Assembly (NCBI RefSeq): GCF_030813415.1
Contig: NZ_JAUSUF010000002.1
Location: 1-64,000 of the forward strand
From: Eubacterium multiforme
Lineage (GTDB): Bacteria > Bacillota > Clostridia > Clostridiales > Clostridiaceae
Direction of reading: 5' to 3'
Length of the DNA: 64,000 bases
Part shown: positions 16,457 through 27,013 of the stretch, in pieces
How the letters are laid out: each line of letters starts with the position of its first letter
Numbering within the stretch: the stretch's first letter is position 1
Translations under genes and position numbers: made by a program
The notes under the pieces: model-generated
What the model saw: the letters and a program-made list of their open reading frames with translations, nothing else
Databases searched by the model: none
Told to the model about the DNA's origin: nothing

Positions 16457-18658
16457 ATGAAAATGGAACTGTATGCTGAAGTAATTGTAAATAGTGATGC
16501 TGTAGATATAGATAAACCATTTACTTATAAAGTTAAAGATGAACTTATTCCTTCAATAAGTGTAGGACATAGAGTTAAGGTTCCTTTTGGCATTAAAAGT
16601 AAACCTACAGAAGGATTTGTTATCTCTCTTTCAACTGAATTTAATGATAATTATAAATTAAAAAATATACTTAATTTATGTGATGAAGAACCTATTTTAA
16701 CAAAGGAAGATTTACTATTAATAGAATTTCTAAGGACAAAGACCCTTTGTAAGTATATAGATGCAATAAGGGTATTAATACCTACAGGACTTACTAAAGG
16801 TCTTAAAAGTAAAAAGAAAAATGTTATTAAGTTTTTAAAGGAATTAGATGAGGATTTTAAAAATAAAGATAAATATAATAAATTAATAGAATTTATTAAA
16901 GAAAATGATAGCATATTTTCAAAGGCAGAACTTTCAAAGGAATATGGATTCTCTACATATGTGATAAATAAATCTATAGAAAAAGAATTTTTAGAGGTAG
17001 AAGAAAAGGTAGTTCATAGATTTAATAAAAGAGTTTATGAAGAAGATAATTTAAAGGAATTAACAGAAGAACAAAGAAAAGCAATAATAAAAATTGAAAA
17101 TACAGATAAAAAAGGAATACTTTTAAAGGGAGTAACAGGTTCAGGAAAAACAGAAATATATATGAATCTAGTACAAAAAGCCTTAAATAAAGGAGAAGGA
17201 GCTATTGTTTTAGTTCCTGAAATATCTCTAACACCGCAGATGATTGAAAGATTTAAAGGTAGGTTTGGAGAGGATGTAGCTCTATTTCATAGTAAGCTTT
17301 CAGAAGGTGAAAGATTTGATGAATGGTATAGAGTTAAAGAAGGAAATTGTAGATTGGTAGTTGGAGCTAGAAGTGCAATATTTTTACCAGTAAACAATTT
17401 AGGATTAATAATTATTGATGAAGAACATGAAGGAACATATAAATCAGAACATAACCCTAAATATAATACGAAAGATGTAGCAGAATTTTTAAGTGTTATA
17501 AAGGGATGTAAATATATATTAGGATCTGCAACTCCATCTGTTGAAAGTTTTGCAGATGCTATGGTTTCAAAGCTTGAACTAATAGAACTTAATAATAGAA
17601 TAGATAATAAGCCTCTCCCAACTATGGAAATAGTGGATATGAGAGAAGAATTAAAGGTTAAAAATCTTTCTATGTTTTCAAGAAAACTTTATAAAGAAAT
17701 GAAGGAAGCTTTAGACAAAAAAGAACAAATTATATTATTCTTAAATAGAAGAGGTTTTTCTACCTTTATATCTTGTAGAAGCTGTGGATATGTCTTTAAA
17801 TGTGATAAATGTGATATTGCAATGACATATCATAAAAACGGATATTTAGTTTGCCACTATTGTGGAAGAACAGAAAAGCAAGTTAAAGTATGCCCAAAAT
17901 GTAAAAGTAAATATGTTAAGTTTTTTGGTGCTGGAACTGAAAAGGTAGAAAATGAAGTTAAAAAATATTTTAAAGATGCAAGAATTCTTAGGATGGATGC
18001 AGATACTACAAGAAGTAAGGATTCTTATGAAAGAATATATAATTCCTTTAAAAATGGGGAAGCAGATATTTTAATAGGAACTCAAATGATAACTAAAGGT
18101 TTAGATTTTAAAGGAATTACTTTAGTTGGAGTATTAGCTGCTGATATGTCCCTTAATATACCAGATTATAGAGCAGGAGAGAGAACATTTCAATTAATTA
18201 CTCAAGTTGCAGGAAGAGCTGGTAGAGGAGATAAGGAAGGTAAGGTTATTATTCAAACTTATAATCCAGATCATCCTAGTTTAAAATATGTAGTTAACAA
18301 TGATTATAAAGATATGTTTAAAGAAGAAATTGGAATAAGAAAGAATATGGGATATCCACCCTTTGGAAAAATATTATTAATAAGAGGAATTTCAAAAGAG
18401 GAAGAAAAATTAAAAAAATTTATGAACTCTTTAGGGGAAGAAATAAAAAAAATATTAAATGATGAAATAAATATTTTAGGACCTACTCAATGTATAGTAG
18501 GAAAAATAAAGGATAAATATAGATGGCAAATTTTAATTAAAGGTAAAATAACAGATGAATTAGCCAAAAAAATTAAAGATAGACTTTATGAAATGAACAA
18601 GAGTGTATATAATGAAATAAGAATAAATATTGATATTAATCCAAACAATTTATTATAG
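16457..18658 (+). CDS. priA: Primosomal protein N' (replication restart helicase PriA)
   Basis: 3'-to-5' DNA helicase that reloads the replisome at stalled forks. The 733 residues have an N-terminal DNA-binding domain (DKPFTYKVKDEL), Walker A GVTGSGKTE, DEEH box, and a zinc-binding module with eight cysteines in four CxxC pairs. The C-terminal helicase motifs include GTQMITKGLDF and QVAGRAGRG. Length is normal. The ribosome site AAAGGGTG precedes ATG 16457. def follows after 12 bases. Confidence 0.97.
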   Translation: MKMELYAEVIVNSDAVDIDKPFTYKVKDELIPSISVGHRVKVPFGIKSKPTEGFVISLSTEFNDNYKLKNILNLCDEEPILTKEDLLLIEFLRTKTLCKYIDAIRVLIPTGLTKGLKSKKKNVIKFLKELDEDFKNKDKYNKLIEFIKENDSIFSKAELSKEYGFSTYVINKSIEKEFLEVEEKVVHRFNKRVYEEDNLKELTEEQRKAIIKIENTDKKGILLKGVTGSGKTEIYMNLVQKALNKGEGAIVLVPEISLTPQMIERFKGRFGEDVALFHSKLSEGERFDEWYRVKEGNCRLVVGARSAIFLPVNNLGLIIIDEEHEGTYKSEHNPKYNTKDVAEFLSVIKGCKYILGSATPSVESFADAMVSKLELIELNNRIDNKPLPTMEIVDMREELKVKNLSMFSRKLYKEMKEALDKKEQIILFLNRRGFSTFISCRSCGYVFKCDKCDIAMTYHKNGYLVCHYCGRTEKQVKVCPKCKSKYVKFFGAGTEKVENEVKKYFKDARILRMDADTTRSKDSYERIYNSFKNGEADILIGTQMITKGLDFKGITLVGVLAADMSLNIPDYRAGERTFQLITQVAGRAGRGDKEGKVIIQTYNPDHPSLKYVVNNDYKDMFKEEIGIRKNMGYPPFGKILLIRGISKEEEKLKKFMNSLGEEIKKILNDEINILGPTQCIVGKIKDKYRWQILIKGKITDELAKKIKDRLYEMNKSVYNEIRINIDINPNNLL

Positions 18659-18670
18659 GAGGAATTTATT

Positions 18671-19114
18671 ATGGCAATTAGAAATATAAGAATTGAAGGC
18701 GACGAAATTTTAAGAAAGAAAAGTAGGGCTATTGATAAAATAGATAATAGAACAATAACATTAATAAATGATATGATAGAAACTATGTACGAAGCTGATG
18801 GCGTTGGACTTGCAGCTCCTCAAGTTGGAATACTTAAAAGAATTTTTGTTATAGATGTTTATGATGGTGAAGGAATAAGAGTATTTATAAATCCAGAAAT
18901 ACTTGAAACAAGTGGAAGTCAAATTGGAGAAGAAGGATGTCTTAGCATACCAGGAGAATGCAAGGATGTAGATAGAGCTAATTATGTTAAAGTAAAAGCT
19001 TTAAATGAAAAGGGAGAAGAATTCATTTTAGAAGCAGAAGAATTACTTGCAAGAGCTGTTTTACATGAAAATGACCACTTAGATGGTGTTTTATTTATAG
19101 ACAGAGCAATATAA
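18671..19114 (+). CDS. def: Peptide deformylase
   Basis: Removes the formyl group from the N-terminal methionine of new proteins. The 147 residues contain motif 1 [10 protein letters not shown] (44-53), motif 2 EEGCLSIPG with metal ligand Cys90, and motif 3 HENDH (132-136) with two His ligands and catalytic Glu133. It sits with fmt, which adds the formyl group to Met-tRNA, a widely conserved pairing. Confidence 0.97.
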   Translation: MAIRNIRIEGDEILRKKSRAIDKIDNRTITLINDMIETMYEADGVGLAAPQVGILKRIFVIDVYDGEGIRVFINPEILETSGSQIGEEGCLSIPGECKDVDRANYVKVKALNEKGEEFILEAEELLARAVLHENDHLDGVLFIDRAI

Positions 19115-19134
19115 CATAAAAAGGAGGAATACTT

Positions 19135-20064
19135 TTGAAGATAGTATTTATGGGAACTCCAGATTTTGCAGTTCCATCATTAAAGGAATTAATAAATAAA
19201 TATGGAGTAGAAGCAGTATTTACTCAACCTGATAGACCTAAGGGAAGAGGAAAAAAATTAGCTTTTTCAGAAGTTAAAGAAGAAGCTTTAAAGCATGATA
19301 TTAAAATTTATCAACCAGAAAAACTTAAAGATGACAAAGAAATGATTGAAATTCTTAAAGAAATGAAACCAGACTTTATTATAGTTGTAGCCTTTGGTCA
19401 AATTCTTACAAAGGAAGTTTTGGATATTCCAAAGTATGGATGTATAAATTTACATGGTTCAATTCTTCCAATGTATAGAGGTGCAGCTCCTATAAATTGG
19501 GCAATAATGAATGGAGAAAAAGTATCAGGAAATACAACTATGCTTATGGATGTTGGATTAGATACTGGAGACATGCTTTTAAAAGATGAAGTAGAAATTA
19601 CAGAAGATATGACAGCAGGAGAACTTTATGACATTCTTAAAGAAAGAGGCGGAAAGTTATTAGTAGATACTATTGAAGGTGTAATTAATGGAACTATAAC
19701 TCCAGAAAAGCAAACAGAAGAAACTTTTTACGCAAAAATGCTTAATAAAAAAATGGCTGAAATAAATTGGAATAAAAGTGCTAAAGAAATTAATAATATG
19801 ATTAGAGGATTAAATCCTTGGCCAATTGCCCATACTTTATATGATGGAAGCACTATGAAGATTTTTGAAAGCAAGGTATTAAATAAAGATAGCAAAGAAG
19901 AGTGTGGAAAGATAATAAATGTTTCAAAAGATGGAATAGAAGTGTCAACAGGAGAAGGTGTTCTTTTAATTAAGAAGATGCAATTTCCAAATTCTAAACC
20001 ATTAACAGTTAAAGAATATATAAATGGTCATGAAGTTAACAAAGAATTTATTTTAGGTAAATAA
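19135..20064 (+). CDS. fmt: Methionyl-tRNA formyltransferase
   Basis: Formylates initiator Met-tRNA using 10-formyltetrahydrofolate. The 309 residues start at TTG behind AAGGAGG. The Asn and His of [15 protein letters not shown] and the Asp of [10 protein letters not shown] form the catalytic set. The C-terminal domain (residues about 205 onward) recognises the tRNA. It partners functionally with def just upstream. Confidence 0.96.
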   Translation: MKIVFMGTPDFAVPSLKELINKYGVEAVFTQPDRPKGRGKKLAFSEVKEEALKHDIKIYQPEKLKDDKEMIEILKEMKPDFIIVVAFGQILTKEVLDIPKYGCINLHGSILPMYRGAAPINWAIMNGEKVSGNTTMLMDVGLDTGDMLLKDEVEITEDMTAGELYDILKERGGKLLVDTIEGVINGTITPEKQTEETFYAKMLNKKMAEINWNKSAKEINNMIRGLNPWPIAHTLYDGSTMKIFESKVLNKDSKEECGKIINVSKDGIEVSTGEGVLLIKKMQFPNSKPLTVKEYINGHEVNKEFILGK

Positions 20065-20078
20065 AGGAGAGATGTTTT

Positions 20079-20771
20079 ATGTACTATCCATTTTATTTTG
20101 ATAAGACGATGCTTATATTATTACCTGCCCTTTTAATTAGTATATGGGCTCAAGCAAAAATTAGTTCAACATACAATAAATATAAAAATGTAAGGACAAG
20201 AAATGGATATACAGGAGAGCAGGTTGCAAGGATGATGTTAAATGAAGCTGGACTTTCCTTTGTAAATATTGAGGTAGTTAATACAAAACTTGGAGATCAT
20301 TATGATCCAAGTCAAAAAGTTTTAAGATTATCTCCAGAAGTTTATAGCGGGACATCAATTGCATCTGCTGGAATTGCAGCTCATGAAGTAGGGCATGCAA
20401 TACAGGATAAAGAAGCATACAAACCACTTAGATTAAGAAATTCAATTGTTCCAATTGTAAATTTTGGATCAAGTATTTCTTGGATTTTATTTATTGTAGG
20501 AATTTTTATGGGAAGTAGTTTATTTCTTAATTTAGGAATACTATTATTTTCAGGAGTAGTAGTATTTCAATTAGTAACACTTCCAGTAGAATTTAATGCA
20601 TCTAAAAGAGCCATTAATGTACTAGAAGGAAGAGGTATATTATATGGAGATGAAGTTAACGGAGCAAAAAAAGTATTAGGAGCAGCTGCCATGACATATA
20701 TTGCATCAGCATTAATGGCAATTGCACAATTATTAAGATTATTAGCAATCAGTAATAATAATAGAGATTAA
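20079..20771 (+). CDS. YugP-type integral-membrane zinc metallopeptidase
   Basis: 230 residues. An N-terminal membrane helix (about 10-27) is followed by zinc motif HEVGH (102-106) and hydrophobic helices at about 125-170 and 205-225, typical of the YugP/DUF (PF04298) family. The physiological substrate is unknown. It is inserted between fmt and rsmB, a position where Bacillus has no such gene. The ribosome site AAAGGAGAG precedes ATG 20079. Confidence 0.88.
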   Translation: MYYPFYFDKTMLILLPALLISIWAQAKISSTYNKYKNVRTRNGYTGEQVARMMLNEAGLSFVNIEVVNTKLGDHYDPSQKVLRLSPEVYSGTSIASAGIAAHEVGHAIQDKEAYKPLRLRNSIVPIVNFGSSISWILFIVGIFMGSSLFLNLGILLFSGVVVFQLVTLPVEFNASKRAINVLEGRGILYGDEVNGAKKVLGAAAMTYIASALMAIAQLLRLLAISNNNRD

Positions 20772-20794
20772 AAAACTGAAAGAAGAGGTATTTT

Positions 20795-22108
20795 ATGAAT
20801 AGTAGAAGCATAGCTTTAAAGGTACTAAATAGAGTTTTTAATGAAGGTGCCTACTCAAATTTAGTCTTATCAAATGAACTTAATGGTTCAGATTTAAGTG
20901 ATAAAGACAAGGCTTTAGTAACAGAAATAGTTTATGGAACTATAAGAAGAAAGAGAAGTTTAGATATTCTTATAGAATCCTTCGTTAGAGATATAAAAAT
21001 AATGGATAAAAGAATATTAAATATATTAAGAATGGCTCTATATCAATTAAAATTCTTAGATAAGGTTCCAAGCTATGCTGCATGTAATGAAGCTGTAGAA
21101 GAAGCTAAGAAAATATCTGAAAAATCAGGTAAACTAGTTAATGGTATTTTAAGAACCTATGGTAAAAAAGGAGAAAGTAATTTAAAATTTAAAAATAGAA
21201 TATATGAATTATCATATATTTATTCCTTTGAACCATGGCTTATAAGATTGTTTATAAAACAATATGGAGAAGAAGAAACTATAAAGATTTTAAATGGATT
21301 AAATATGACACCTAAGGTTACAGTTAGAGTTAATTCTTTAAAAGGTGACTTTGATGAAGTGTTTGAAGAGTTAGAAAAAAATGGTTATAATGTAGAAGAA
21401 GGATATATATGTCCTGAAGCTATCTCTATAAAAGGTGGAAAAAATGTAGAGAATAATAATGTATTTAATGAAGGTAAAATTACTGTCCAAGATGAAAGTG
21501 CAATGTTAGTTGCTCCTATTTTAGAAGTAAAAAAAGAAGATACAGTATTAGATTTATGTAGTGCACCTGGAGGAAAGACAACTCATATAGCAGAGCTTCT
21601 TGAAAACACTGGGAAAATATTAGCCTTTGATTTACATGAAAACAAACTAAGTTTAATTAAAGAAAACTGTGATAGATTAGGAATAGAAAATGTAACTCTT
21701 AAAGAGATGGATGCTACAAAGATAAATGTAGACCTTGTAGGAATTAGCGATAAAATATTATTAGACGTTCCTTGTTCAGGACTTGGAATAATAAAGAGAA
21801 AGCCAGAAATAAAATGGAATAAAAGTCGTGAAGATCTTAAAGAAATAATTGATGTTCAAAGAAAAATTATGGAAAATGCTTGGCAATATTTAAGAGATGG
21901 TGGAACTATAGTGTATTCAACATGTACTTTAAATAAAGAAGAAAATGAAAAGAATATAGAATGGTTCTTAAATAAGCATAAAAACTGTAAATTAGAAAAA
22001 ATATTTATAGGTAAAGGTGAAAATTTAATATATGAAAATGGAATGCTTACAGTATTACCAAATGAATATATGGATGGTTTCTTTATAGCTAAACTTAAGA
22101 AAATCTAA
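20795..22108 (+). CDS. rsmB: 16S rRNA m5C967 methyltransferase RsmB
   Basis: SAM-dependent cytosine-5 methyltransferase acting on 16S rRNA. An N-terminal NusB-like RNA-binding domain (about 1-140) is joined to a catalytic domain with SAM motif LDLCSAPGGKTTHIA and the two catalytic cysteines, in DVPCSGLG and in STCTLN. 437 residues is the usual length. rlmN follows 15 bp later. Confidence 0.95.
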   Translation: MNSRSIALKVLNRVFNEGAYSNLVLSNELNGSDLSDKDKALVTEIVYGTIRRKRSLDILIESFVRDIKIMDKRILNILRMALYQLKFLDKVPSYAACNEAVEEAKKISEKSGKLVNGILRTYGKKGESNLKFKNRIYELSYIYSFEPWLIRLFIKQYGEEETIKILNGLNMTPKVTVRVNSLKGDFDEVFEELEKNGYNVEEGYICPEAISIKGGKNVENNNVFNEGKITVQDESAMLVAPILEVKKEDTVLDLCSAPGGKTTHIAELLENTGKILAFDLHENKLSLIKENCDRLGIENVTLKEMDATKINVDLVGISDKILLDVPCSGLGIIKRKPEIKWNKSREDLKEIIDVQRKIMENAWQYLRDGGTIVYSTCTLNKEENEKNIEWFLNKHKNCKLEKIFIGKGENLIYENGMLTVLPNEYMDGFFIAKLKKI

Positions 22109-22123
22109 GTAGGAGAAAAAAAT

Positions 22124-23155
22124 ATGAAAAACTTATTAGATTATACTTTAGAAGAATTTTCATTGTGGCTAAAAGAAAATGGAGAAAGTGCATTTAGATC
22201 AAAACAAGTATTTTCTTGGATTTATAAAAATGTATGGAATTTTGATGATATGAAAAATCTACCTAAGAATTTAAAGGAGAAGTTAAGTGAAAACTTTGAA
22301 ATTATTATTCCTAAAGTAGTTCATGAATTCAAATCATCAGATGATGATACAAGAAAGTTACTTTTAGCACTTAAAGATGGAAATTTAATAGAGTGTGTAA
22401 TTATGAAATATAAACATGGAAATACAATATGTATTTCAACTCAAGTTGGATGCAGAATGGGATGTAAATTCTGTGCATCAACAATAGATGGTAGGGTTAG
22501 AGATTTATCTTCAGGAGAAATACTTTCTCAAATAATGATAGCTCAAAAAGTTTTAGGAGAGAGAATATCAAATATTGTTTTAATGGGTAGTGGAGAACCA
22601 CTTGATAATTATGATAATGTTTTAAAATTCTTAAAAGAAGTTAATGCCGAATATGGTTTTAATATAGGTCAAAGACATATAACATTATCAACTTGTGGAT
22701 TAGTACCTAAAATTTATGAATTAGCAGATGAAGGAATGACTATAACTCTTGCAATTTCATTACATGCATTTAGTGATGAAAAGAGAAGACAGATAATGCC
22801 TATAGCTAATAAATATTCAATAAAAGAAATTTTAGAGGCCTGTGATTATTATATTAATAAGACAAACAGAAGAGTAACTTTTGAATATGCCTTAGTTAAA
22901 GATATTAATGATGGTAAAGAAGATGCTAAAGCATTAGGTCAATTATTAAAAGGAATGCTTTGTCATGTTAATTTAATACCTGTTAATGAAGTTAAAGAAA
23001 ATTCATTTAAAAGATCTTCTAATAAAGCAATAGAGGCTTTTGCTGAAATATTAAAAGATAGAGGAATTGAAGCTACAGTTAGAAGAGAAATGGGTAGTGA
23101 TATTAATGCGGCATGTGGTCAATTGAGAAGAAGTTATATTAAATCCCAAGGTTAG
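22124..23155 (+). CDS. rlmN: Dual-specificity 23S rRNA/tRNA A2 methyltransferase RlmN
   Basis: Radical SAM enzyme that makes 2-methyladenosine at 23S A2503 and in tRNA position 37. The 343 residues carry the 4Fe-4S motif C110-RMG-C114-KF-C117 and the C-terminal catalytic cysteine (about 331) in NAACGQLR. Length and spacing are standard. It is followed 11 bp later by prpC, the same order as in Bacillus. Confidence 0.96.
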   Translation: MKNLLDYTLEEFSLWLKENGESAFRSKQVFSWIYKNVWNFDDMKNLPKNLKEKLSENFEIIIPKVVHEFKSSDDDTRKLLLALKDGNLIECVIMKYKHGNTICISTQVGCRMGCKFCASTIDGRVRDLSSGEILSQIMIAQKVLGERISNIVLMGSGEPLDNYDNVLKFLKEVNAEYGFNIGQRHITLSTCGLVPKIYELADEGMTITLAISLHAFSDEKRRQIMPIANKYSIKEILEACDYYINKTNRRVTFEYALVKDINDGKEDAKALGQLLKGMLCHVNLIPVNEVKENSFKRSSNKAIEAFAEILKDRGIEATVRREMGSDINAACGQLRRSYIKSQG

Positions 23156-23166
23156 GGGGAAATTAT

Positions 23167-23886
23167 ATGGTAGGATATAAAAGCGATGTTGGAATAAAAA
23201 GAAAATTTAATGAAGATAATTTAGGCTATTTTGAGTGTGAATTATATAGTATATATATAGTTGCAGATGGCATGGGTGGACATAATGCAGGAGAAGTGGC
23301 AAGTAAAATGGCAGTAGATAATGTCATAAGATTTATAAATGAGAATATAAATAAATTTGATGATGATGTTCTTGAAGAAGCAATAAAATATGTTAATTTA
23401 GAAATTTATAATCATTCAAAGGATGATGATAAGTTAAGTGGAATGGGAACAACAATAACTGCTTGTTTATGTTATAATAATAAAGTGATAGTAGCAAATG
23501 TAGGAGATAGTTCCTGCTTTGGAATAAAAAATAATAAAATATACAAACTAACAAAAGACCACTCTTTAGTTCAACAACTTTTGGATGCAGGAAGCATATC
23601 TGAAACAGAGGCTATGAATCATCCAAACAAAAATATTATAACAAGGGCTGTTGGAACAGGTGAAGAAGTGGATGTTGACATATTTAAGTTTACAAAAGGC
23701 GAGTATGATAGATATTTAATATGTTCAGATGGACTTACAAATGAAGTATCAGTAGATGAAATAATTAATGTATTAAACATAGAAAAAGATAATAAACTTG
23801 CCTGTGAAAAATTAGTAAATGAAGCTAATGAAAATGGAGGCAGAGATAATATTACAGTAATGTTGTTTGGAGGAGAGATAATATGA
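23167..23886 (+). CDS. prpC: PP2C-family protein serine/threonine phosphatase (PrpC/Stp)
   Basis: Metal-dependent phosphatase that reverses PrkC phosphorylation. The 239 residues contain the PP2C metal motifs VADGMGGHNAGE, GTTITACL, ANVGDSSCF, LICSDGLTN and GGRDNITVML. It ends four bases inside the prkC start (ATGA-type overlap), so kinase and phosphatase are translationally coupled. Confidence 0.95.
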   Translation: MVGYKSDVGIKRKFNEDNLGYFECELYSIYIVADGMGGHNAGEVASKMAVDNVIRFINENINKFDDDVLEEAIKYVNLEIYNHSKDDDKLSGMGTTITACLCYNNKVIVANVGDSSCFGIKNNKIYKLTKDHSLVQQLLDAGSISETEAMNHPNKNIITRAVGTGEEVDVDIFKFTKGEYDRYLICSDGLTNEVSVDEIINVLNIEKDNKLACEKLVNEANENGGRDNITVMLFGGEII

Positions 23887-25943
23887 ATGGGGAAATATTA
23901 GGGGATAGATATGAGCTAATTGAAAAAGTTGGCGAAGGCGGAATGGCTATCGTCTATAAAGCTAGAGATAATAAGCTAAATAGATATGTTGCAGTTAAAA
24001 TATTAAAAGATGAATATGCAGATAACGAAGAAATAGTAAATAAATTCAAAAAAGAAGCTACAGCTATTGCAAAACTATCTGATAACAATATAGTTAATGT
24101 TCTTGATGTAGGAACTCAAGGAGAAACAAATTACATTGTAATGGAATTTGTAAATGGAAAAACTCTTAAGGAAGTTATTGGTGAATTTGGTAAAGTGAAT
24201 TATGAAACGACTATAGCAATTGCACTTCAAGTAGCAAAAGCTTTAGATTGTGCCCATAGAAATAATATAATTCATAGAGACATAAAACCTCAAAACATAT
24301 TAGTTACTGAAGATGGATTAGTGAAGGTAACTGATTTTGGTATTGCAAAATCTTCTGACTCTGCAACTTTAACAAATACAAGTACTATTTTAGGCTCAGC
24401 ACATTATTTTTCACCTGAACAAGCAAGAGGAAGCTTTATTAATAATAGAACAGACATATACTCTTTAGGAGTTGTAATTTATGAAATGCTAACAGGAAAA
24501 GTGCCTTTTGAAGCAGATTCTCCTGTAACCATAGCTTTAAAGCATCTTCAAGAAGCAGTTGTCCCACCAAAAAATATAAATAGCAAAATTCCAGATAGTT
24601 TAAATGAAGTAGTTTTAAAATGTATGGAAAAAGATGCTGATAAGAGATATCAAGATGTTAAAGATTTAATTTCAGATCTTGAAAAGATAAAAGAAAATCC
24701 TAATGCTAAAATAGGTGAAGCAAAAAATAAAGAAACAAATGAGAATGATGTTACTGCAGAGCATACAATCATAATGAGTCCTGTAAAAGAACCAATTGTT
24801 ACAAAAAATGATAATGATGATTTAGATGATGGTCTAGCGGATGATGAATATTATGATGATGACGATTATTATGACGATGATGATTATTATGATGAGGACG
24901 AAGAGGATTTAGATAAGAAAAAGAAACCTAAAAAAGGCAAAAAAAATCTTAAGGGTATAATAATAGGAATTATTGCAGTTGCTGTTATAGCTCTTTTAGG
25001 ATTTGGAGCATATTCTATTTTTGGAAACAATAAAGGTTCTAAAAAAGTAACTGTTCCTAACTTTGTTGGAATGACAATGGATGAAGCACAAAAGGAAGCA
25101 AGTAGTGTAGGTCTTAATGTAGTTAAGGCAAAGGAAGTAAAAAGTGATGAAAAGAAGGGAACAATTATTGAATCAAACCCTAAAGCTGGTGAATCCGTTG
25201 ATAAAGGAACAACAGTTGAAGTTACAATAAGTGGGGGAGAAAAAGTAAAACTTCCAAATGTAGTTGAAGATTCTTTAAGCGATGCAAAGGCAAAATTAGA
25301 AGCTGTAGGAATAACAAACATAAATGTAGATGAAGAATATAGTGATAGTATCCAAAAGGGTCAAGTAATATCACAATCACCAAAGAGTGGAGAAGAAGTA
25401 TCAAAAGATACATCTGTTACATTAGTTGTAAGTAAAGGTCAAAAAGTTACAACTATTGAAGTTCCTTCAGTAATAGGAATGTCAGAAAATGATGCAAAAG
25501 CAAAACTTTCAAATGCTGGATTAAGTGTTACTGTTGAGAGTAAGAAAACAACTGATAAGGGTTCAAATGGTAAAGTATTAGAACAAACAGTTTCAGCTGG
25601 ATCAAAAGTTAATAAGGGATCAAGTATTACTATTAAAGTTGGAAATTATGAAGAAGAATTTAATGTTGATGTTGGAAATCTTATAGATACCAATATGACA
25701 GGAAATGAAGCTGTAAAAGTATTGAAAAATGCAGGGATAACTAGTGTTTCAATTACAGGGAAAGGTGATGATAAGGTTAAATATTGGACTCCTAATAAGG
25801 TTAATTCAAAGAATACAACAGTAACAATTAAGACTGAACCAGATAAGACAAATGATAATGAAGTTGATGGAAATCAAAATAGTGGTAGTGGAAACAATAA
25901 CAATGATACATCTTCAAATAATAAATCTAAAAAGAATAAATAA
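23883..25943 (+). CDS. prkC: PASTA-domain serine/threonine kinase PrkC
   Basis: Membrane kinase that senses muropeptides or cell-wall state. The cytoplasmic kinase domain (about 1-270) has GEGGMAIVYKAR, ATP-lysine 39, catalytic HRDIKPQN with Asp133, and DFG. A long juxtamembrane stretch follows, with an unusual YYDDDD repeat (from residue 323) and a Lys cluster. One membrane helix lies at about 355-380. Outside are three clear PASTA repeats and a fourth divergent one, then an Asn/Ser-rich tail ending in lysines. 686 residues. It overlaps prpC; rsgA, rpe and thiN follow after a terminator-like hairpin. Confidence 0.96.
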   Translation: MNGEILGDRYELIEKVGEGGMAIVYKARDNKLNRYVAVKILKDEYADNEEIVNKFKKEATAIAKLSDNNIVNVLDVGTQGETNYIVMEFVNGKTLKEVIGEFGKVNYETTIAIALQVAKALDCAHRNNIIHRDIKPQNILVTEDGLVKVTDFGIAKSSDSATLTNTSTILGSAHYFSPEQARGSFINNRTDIYSLGVVIYEMLTGKVPFEADSPVTIALKHLQEAVVPPKNINSKIPDSLNEVVLKCMEKDADKRYQDVKDLISDLEKIKENPNAKIGEAKNKETNENDVTAEHTIIMSPVKEPIVTKNDNDDLDDGLADDEYYDDDDYYDDDDYYDEDEEDLDKKKKPKKGKKNLKGIIIGIIAVAVIALLGFGAYSIFGNNKGSKKVTVPNFVGMTMDEAQKEASSVGLNVVKAKEVKSDEKKGTIIESNPKAGESVDKGTTVEVTISGGEKVKLPNVVEDSLSDAKAKLEAVGITNINVDEEYSDSIQKGQVISQSPKSGEEVSKDTSVTLVVSKGQKVTTIEVPSVIGMSENDAKAKLSNAGLSVTVESKKTTDKGSNGKVLEQTVSAGSKVNKGSSITIKVGNYEEEFNVDVGNLIDTNMTGNEAVKVLKNAGITSVSITGKGDDKVKYWTPNKVNSKNTTVTIKTEPDKTNDNEVDGNQNSGSGNNNNDTSSNNKSKKNK
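24849..24902 (+). repeat. Three 18-bp tandem repeats in prkC encoding YYDDDD
   Basis: Units begin TATTATGATGATGACGAT (24849), TATTATGACGATGATGAT (24867) and TATTATGATGAGGACGAA (24885). They keep the frame and encode an acidic, tyrosine-paired juxtamembrane tract. Confidence 0.85.
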
Positions 25944-25959
25944 AAAATAAACAAAAATT

Positions 25960-26012
25960 AAGTGTATCTTAAATGTTAGACTATAATAATATTTTAGGTG
26001 CACTTTTTTTAT
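25960..26012 (+). terminator. Terminator-like hairpin after prkC
   Basis: AAGTGTATCTTAAA (from 25960) pairs imperfectly with TTTTAGGTGCACTT (25992-26005), followed by a T run. Confidence 0.65.
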
Positions 26013-26088
26013 TTCAGTATATATTAATAAATTATATATTATAAAATACACTAATACTTTATTTAAAATTTAATTTAAAAGTAAAAGG

Positions 26089-26118
26089 TTGCAAAAATAA
26101 AAGAAAAGTGTTTATATA
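26089..26118 (+). promoter_or_regulatory. Candidate promoter of rsgA-rpe-thiN
   Basis: TTGCAA (26089-26094) and TATATA (26113-26118) with an 18-bp spacer, after the prkC hairpin and 32 bp before rsgA. Confidence 0.45.
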
Positions 26119-26149
26119 AAAAGGTAAGAAATAATTTTTTGGAGGAATT

Positions 26150-27013
26150 ATGAAGGGAAAAATAATTAAAGGAATAGGTGGATTCTATTATATAAAAACA
26201 GATGAAGGAATAATAGAATGCAAAGCTAGAGGAAAATTCAGACATAAATCACTTAAGCCAATAGTTGGAGATAATGTAGAAATTAAAATAGAAAATGGAA
26301 AAGGAACAATTGAAGATATAGAAGAGAGAAGTTCAGAACTTATAAGACCAACTGTTGCAAACGTAACTCAAGCTTTTGTTGTTTTTGCAATAAAAAATCC
26401 AGATTTAAATTTTGATTTGTTAAATAGATTTTTAGTTTTATGTGAAAGTAATAATATAAAAGTTGTAGTAGCTTTAAATAAAATTGACTTAGTAAATGAT
26501 GAAGAAAGAGAAGAATTAAAGAAAAAAATTAATTCTATAGGTTATGAAGTTTTATTTATAAATGCTAAAAAAGGAATAGGAATAGAAGAATTAAAAAATA
26601 GATTAGAAGGTAATGTAACAGTTCTTTGTGGGCCTTCAGGAGCTGGTAAGTCAACTCTTATAAATACTCTTACTGAAAGAAGTCATATGGAGACTGGAGA
26701 GGTTAGTGAAAAGATTGGTAGAGGAAAGCATACTACAAGGCATAGTGAACTTATTGATGTTTTAAATGGATATATAGTTGATACTCCAGGATTTTCAACA
26801 CTTGATGTAAACTTTATTGAAAAAGAAGATTTAAAATATTGTTTTCCAGATTTTGAGGAGTATAATGATAAATGTAAATATAGAGGATGTCTTCACTATA
26901 AAGAGCCAGGTTGTGCAGTTAAAGAAGCTGTAGAAAATGGTGAAATAAATAAATATAGATATGAATTTTATATAAGAACATTAGAAGAAATATTAAAAGG
27001 GAGGAAGTATTAA
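26150..27013 (+). CDS. rsgA: Small-ribosomal-subunit biogenesis GTPase RsgA (YloQ/CpgA)
   Basis: GTPase in late 30S maturation, and a known PrkC substrate in Bacillus. The 287 residues have an N-terminal OB fold and a circularly permuted G domain: NKID (G4) comes first, then GPSGAGKST (G1), then DTPG (G3). A C-terminal zinc knuckle follows (Cys/Cys/His/Cys in [14 protein letters not shown]). Its stop overlaps the rpe start by one base. Confidence 0.96.
   Translation: MKGKIIKGIGGFYYIKTDEGIIECKARGKFRHKSLKPIVGDNVEIKIENGKGTIEDIEERSSELIRPTVANVTQAFVVFAIKNPDLNFDLLNRFLVLCESNNIKVVVALNKIDLVNDEEREELKKKINSIGYEVLFINAKKGIGIEELKNRLEGNVTVLCGPSGAGKSTLINTLTERSHMETGEVSEKIGRGKHTTRHSELIDVLNGYIVDTPGFSTLDVNFIEKEDLKYCFPDFEEYNDKCKYRGCLHYKEPGCAVKEAVENGEINKYRYEFYIRTLEEILKGRKY

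Noticed and set aside
24887-25321. 144-codon minus-strand frame inside prkC
   Set aside because: Mirror of the PASTA-coding sequence, with low-complexity product and no ribosome site.
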